Below, in pieces: positions 59,101 to 64,000 of a DNA stretch of 64,000 nt. Both the position numbers and the translations under genes were made by a program. The stretch comes from Synchiropus splendidus. Taxonomy: Eukaryota; Chordata; Actinopteri; Syngnathiformes; Callionymidae. Where the stretch lies: contig NC_071348.1 of assembly GCF_027744825.2 (NCBI RefSeq), forward strand, positions 14,851,563 to 14,915,562, given 5' to 3'. The notes below the pieces were generated by a model. That model was not told the DNA's origin. It saw only the letters and a program-made list of their open reading frames with translations, and searched no databases. How positions within the stretch are numbered: position 1 is the first letter of the stretch; each line of letters begins with the position of its first letter.

Positions 59101-62100
59101 CCTGCAGTCCCGAAGCACCCCAGCTCCAGCAGCACTTACGTCTGAACTTACATGGCGGTGGGCTGAGCCCTGTCCCACTCCGGCTCCGGGAATGTGTGTG
59201 TGCGTGGGTGTGTGAGAGTGAGCCTCCCATCAGTACAAGGCCCATCTCCTCTGCACTGCAGGGAAACACCTCTACATAGCGGCTGTTTGCCCCTCGCTGG
59301 CTCGTCATAACTTGCTTATGAAGTCGTTGGGAGGCCAGAATGGCTCTCTCTGGTGACACCATCTGAATGAAGCAGTCACCCGATGGACGACCCTGAAAAA
59401 AGAAAATACACATGTAAGGGTCCAGGTTGATGCAGACTGAGAGAGCTCTCTTGGTGCCACGTCTACCTGCTGGTTGAGGACCATGTGAACACCATGTGCT
59501 CTGACATCGTGTGTAAACTCTCCCAAAAAGTTGAGGATGTCTTCAATGATTGCTGTGTAGGGGAGACCCCTGAGCCTGAGGCAGTCTCTGACACTACCAG
59601 GAGGGGGCAGAAGAGAAACCGCAGGCAACATAGATACCAGTGGAGCAGGAGCAACAGGGATCAGAGGGGCCGAGGAGTACCGGTTTAACACCTAGAACAA
59701 ATAGACGCAAGTTAGAAACTCCCTGCAGCAAAAACTCTCTCAGTAAAGTTACACAGCATGGGAAACATTCCTACAACAGATCTTGAAAAAGGCAGCCAGA
59801 CTAAGTTCCCACCTCATGATACTGTGACAAAGCATTCATCAAATTCACCAGGAACAATAAGTAAAACAAAAAAATCAAGAATAAAGGTGCAGTTTAGAGT
59901 GTGAGTTGTATTTAACTTAAAATGTGGTTAGAATTTTGTGTAACCCATCAGATTTAATTTGATAATCTAGGTTGTTTACTTACTAAATGTAACTGGTTTC
60001 AAAGCAACAAACACCAACATGTGTGCACTTGCAACTGTAAAACATGGACCAGTGAAAATTATAACACGCAAGGTCAAAGGAGAGTGAAGTTGCCTCTGCC
60101 CTTAAGCAAGGCACCCCTACAGGTGGAGTAAAACGACACACACCTTAACATCTGCAGAACAACAGGAAAAGTACATAAAGGAATCATCATTCTGACGGCT
60201 GTTAGGATGTTAGGCTAAGATGTACCTGCTGGACCTCTGCCGCAGTGCTCTTGAACAGCTCGATATATCTCCTCCCGAGAATCTCCTTGTGTTTCCTCAA
60301 GGCACATTGGGCATGCTCCTCACAGGAGAACAGCACGAAGGCGTCGCCGGTGGGTCGTCCATCGGGATAACGTACGAAGAGGATTCCGTCTTTCCCGCCG
60401 CTGACTGGGCATGTTTCTTTAAGACTATCCCCCGGTGAGAAGAAGGCGAGCACCTGCTCATGAGTGGCGGTGAAGGGCAGGCCACGCATCCTCACAATGA
60501 TCTGGTCTTCACGGGACAGAAACACTGCTACCTCATTGGAGGTCCCTGGTCACAACAAGAGGAGTAGCAAAGTGATCTCACTGCACCTCAGCTTGAACTT
60601 TAACATGAACAACTCAGCTCACCCCCTGCAATCTTCAAGAAGTCTTCACCTGTTGCTTTATACACCTGCAGCAAGAAACAAACAGCTTCAATATAATTCA
60701 TTGAAATAGTATTGGTGTATGTTTGGGAGTGGACAGACCTCTATGTATCTGTTGCCCATGTGATGTTTGTGTCTTTGCAGCGCCAAGTCTCTGTGTTCTT
60801 CATTAACAAAACGAACCAGTGCTTCTCCATTCCTCCTCCCCTGTGCATTGAGACACAAAGCTGCCCCACCTCTACACAAGATAATAAATCGTGTCAGCCT
60901 CATCCATTCACTTTTTCATTGCCACTGTTCAACTTTTGGTAGGAGGAAACTGGGTGTGAAGCTGCGGCACTTATCACTACACTGCTACATCTTCAATGAA
61001 CTCACTTAGCAATGTTAAGTCCTCTGAAGAATCGAGCAATGTCCTGGTCAGAAGACTGCCATGGCAAACCTCGTGCTCTGATCACTGTGTTATCACACAC
61101 TTTATCCATCTTGCTGCTGCACAGACACACAGAGAGAAAATAATTAGACTTTCAAATTCAAGCAAGAGAACAAAAGGAAGTTGTCTTAAGCAAATACTCA
61201 CCAAGTGCCAGTTTCAAACTTCTCATTCACTCGCTCAGGGTTCGAGAACACGTGGCCTACAACAAGATGTCATTAAATAACCAGCCCAATGATGAGAGAG
61301 AAAGTTGATGTTTAAGAGCCACTTCTTCCCAAATGTAAAAAAAAAACCTAAGCTCCTATTTCCAAAACAGTTCCTTATTGTGACAGTGATAGTGGTCCTA
61401 CTTAGAAACATGCATTCACAGTATTCAACGGCATTCAACCCCAAGTATAACGCAGAATGCATGAATGTTTGAATGACCAATATGTTTTATGAATTATTCA
61501 GAAGAATATTCACACATTATGGCAAGATTAATCAAAAAATGTGTTTAAATATTTAAAAATCTAACTTTATTATTTAATTTGTTCAGAAGGAGCATTGCCA
61601 TTTTAAAGAATAATTCAATTTTAAAAATTGGAACAGCTGTTTCAAGGTTATCCGACAACAAATACTTTCAGCAGACGCTATGTTTGTTGGAGCTGACGAG
61701 TTCACTTGTGTTCAGTGCAGTGACGTATCTAAACAGGACATGCAGGGTCTGTACAGGTGAGATAGTCTAGTCAGGTGACTTGTCTCTGAGCAACGTGTGT
61801 GTGTGTATAGGAAATGACTGAATGTAAATAATGACGTTTTAAAAGAAAGCACAATTTGAATCATATTTTGTCTGTTTTTCATTGTCAGGTATTATGAGGG
61901 CATTAATAGGTATTGAAAATCCACAAGGTTCCATCTAGATATTAGATTCCAAACATTCATGAACATTATTTTTTACGACAACTAGTCTTTAACGTATAGT
62001 AGTTGACATGTTTGTATGATGGTGACAGACACAAATTTTCTAGATTACAATTAGAAATTTAACCATTACTGTTTTTTCTTTTTTCTATCAAATTTTTATC

Positions 62101-63885
62101 TATCAAAGGTCAGTAGAACAATGCACCTTGCTATTTTACAGCATTTAACAGTTAATCAGGTATTGATCATGAGAAGATAGATATGATGAAAAAAAATAAT
62201 AACACTGACAAAAAAATGTTAAGTGGTCAAATGAAGACACTTTTCAAGAAAACTAATGGACATGAACGAAATAATTTTGCCTGTTTACCATTGCCAGGAC
62301 TATAGTTGCAACTCTGCAACATATTAGACATAAGAACTTTGTTACTCACAAAATGGCTCAGAAAGCAAGGCAAGCACAATGTTTGCCATCATCCGGACCT
62401 GCTGCACTGCCATGTCCACAGGCATGGCAGCTGTAGAATCCCACACGTGGGACACTTCATCGGCAGGTAAACTGAGAGCTGGGGGAGCGGTCAAGGAAAC
62501 CAACAGGGATCGAAGAGTCCAGAGGTAATGCATGACGAGAGAGATGTTAGCTTTCCTGTTTCATTGGGTGTGTGTGTGGTTCACCCTGTTGGATAAACAC
62601 ACTCTCAGCAAGGAGCTGCCATTGTTTCCCTATTTGCATTTCAAAACCTGTAGCCGAGTAGCCAACACCCCTGGCTCGTCTTATGTGTGTCAGTCATGTG
62701 TTGAGCTTGAGTGTTTTGACAGAACAATGGCTCACATGCACAAAATACTCTGCAGGTTAGTAATGATTTGTCAAAGGATACAATCAGCCATGGCGTTTAC
62801 ATTCAGGCCCTTGAGGTCATATGAAGGAAAGTGCATCTGGAACTCTTTCCGCAAGTCAAAGAAGGAGTAGAAGCAGTCAGGAATCAGGATGTTCTAAAAG
62901 GAGAAGAAATACAACGAGGATGTGAACATGTGGCATGCCTACAGTTGTCTCTTTATGGCCTGTTTGCTTAAAGCAGCAGTGACTTTATGGTTGCAGGCAC
63001 TATCACCCCAACTGGGAGAATGTTGCCATCTAATCTCCATCGTGAGCACATGGGCCTGTGCAGGTTTGAATTTACCTTTTTTCTCGCCCTGCTATCTGGC
63101 GTGGAAAATAGAGGCAATACAATTCTTACAAGTGGAGTGAAGTTTCCTGCTGCAGCAAGTGAACATCCGCCCAAGCTCAGAGGCATACACCCTCCCATGT
63201 CACTCACCTTGCTCGCAGCCTCAGGGTGAATCACTTGGCGGATGTGGAGCGGCCCGTCAGTACATAAACACACTGACGTGCCTGCACCTGCGTTGTTCAC
63301 ATCATTTGTCAGTTGTAGATGAAACTGCAAAGACCGGCCCGAACATTAGTTAGAAATGAATGTGTCCCAAGTCGTGTAGGATATATATATATATATATAA
63401 AAATCAGGAGTGGCTTTCACCAGTAATTACCAGAGCTAAAACAGACTCAAGGCTTGTGGCTGTGGAGACACAATCTGCTCCAGATCCATTCTCCTCTTTC
63501 AGACTTTCTTCCACCACATCGTCCTCCTGTTTTTCCTCCACCGAAGTTTCTGGCTTAATGAGGAGCTCGTTCACACGCCCCAACTGGTCCACAAAAAAAC
63601 ATAACCAGTCAGTCCTGTATTGCGTCAACGTGAAAGACATAATAAAATATGCCCCTGCTGAATTTAAGAGCTTAACAATTTCCTTGTTTGTGCATATAAT
63701 ACTTCTGTACTAACATGTAGTTGTGGTGACAACTTTCTGCTGTCACTGTTTACCTTTTTGTTGTTGACATCCACCTGCTGCCAAACCAACTGCACCAGTT
63801 CCTTCTCGTCCGATCCCAGCAGCTCTCCACTGGCGCCAGATGTGGCAGCGCACAGCACCACCAGGTAGTCTACCTCTGCCGTCAT
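56151..63885 (-). CDS. esrp1: Epithelial splicing regulatory protein 1 (three-RRM splicing factor)
   Basis: ESRPs are nuclear RNA-binding proteins that impose epithelial alternative splicing through UGG/GGU-rich sites. Exons, 5' to 3': 63885-63754, 63583-63431, 63324-63208, 62893-62782, 62478-62350, 61256-61202, 61116-61006, 60871-60739, 60665-60623, 60545-60226, 59691-59467, 59392-59152, 58298-58118, 57151-57010, 56285-56151. This gives 742 aa with all phases correct. An exonuclease-fold N-terminal region ([24 protein letters not shown]) is followed by RRM1 about 240-320 ([36 protein letters not shown]), RRM2 about 343-425 and RRM3 about 465-555. A Pro/Tyr-rich tail ([14 protein letters not shown]) ends [15 protein letters not shown]1 and the preceding [17 protein letters not shown] favour ESRP1 over ESRP2. 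Insertions relative to the human protein are noted separately. An in-frame upstream ATG is at 63966. Confidence 0.93.
57152..58117 (-). other. esrp1 intron 13, nothing recognised
   Basis: A 966-bp intron with no exon-like or repeat signal. Confidence 0.5.
58299..59151 (-). other. esrp1 intron 12, nothing recognised
   Basis: An 853-bp intron. Near 58704-58745 there is a short imperfect inverted motif (CTCACATCTCC ... GGAGATGTGA). No other features were seen. Confidence 0.5.
59693..60225 (-). other. esrp1 intron 10, nothing recognised
   Basis: A 533-bp intron; no feature was identified. Confidence 0.5.
61257..62349 (-). other. esrp1 intron 5, nothing recognised
   Basis: A 1.1-kb AT-rich intron without recognised repeats or exons. 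Confidence 0.5.
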
Positions 63886-64000
63886 TAGGACTCGATGAAA
63901 GTCAACTGGGGTGCTGAATATTGACCCGACGACGTGAAACGCGAGGAGGACGAGACTTTCCAACACCTATGAACTCTCAACTCAACGAAGAGCGCAGGTG

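Overview
This is eukaryotic, vertebrate nuclear DNA. The evidence points to a bony fish: short GT-AG exons separated by compact introns, fish-type non-LTR retrotransposon remnants (RTE/Rex3-like, another RTE-like family, L1/Tx1-like, L2/CR1-like), a Tc1 relic, and long (TA)n and (CA)n arrays. Six protein-coding genes were reconstructed exon by exon. In every gene with a complete coding sequence the exon phases join without a frameshift.

Layout from left to right. (1) 17-2593, minus: the 5' two-thirds of an MBT-repeat chromatin reader, closest to L3MBTL3; its 3' end is outside the window. (2) 5982-7518, plus: tmem244, a small four-helix membrane protein, divergent from gene 1 across a shared 1.2-kb promoter region. 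(3) 8040-11472, minus: an SGK-family AGC kinase with an SGK1-type N-terminus and an SGK2-like catalytic domain, convergent with tmem244. (4) 11.6-16.2 kb: gene-poor, with a nested inverted repeat, a 122-bp (TA)n array and two LINE relics. (5) 17427-32231, plus: ptpn3, a FERM-PDZ-tyrosine phosphatase with intact catalytic motifs. (6) 34030-53046, plus: epb41l4b, a FERM-FA protein with a long isoform and a short isoform made from an alternative terminal exon. (7) 56151-63885, minus: an epithelial splicing regulator, closest to ESRP1, complete in coding sequence; the window ends just upstream of it.

The gene order combines blocks that lie on different human chromosomes. L3MBTL3-TMEM244 is on 6q, SGK2 is next to L3MBTL1 on 20q, PTPN3-EPB41L4B is on 9q31, and ESRP1 is on 8q. 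PTPN3-EPB41L4B mirrors the PTPN4-EPB41L5 pair on 2q14. Three neighbours (ptpn3, epb41l4b, esrp1) act in epithelial polarity, junctions or epithelial splicing. That they work together here is inference.

I found no wholly new system. The most interesting points are: the two epb41l4b isoforms that end in near-identical PDZ-ligand-like tails from unrelated exons; the hybrid SGK kinase; a possible GC-AG intron; a cruciform-capable inverted repeat; and lineage-specific insertions in ESRP1, one of them encoded by a CA-rich tract.
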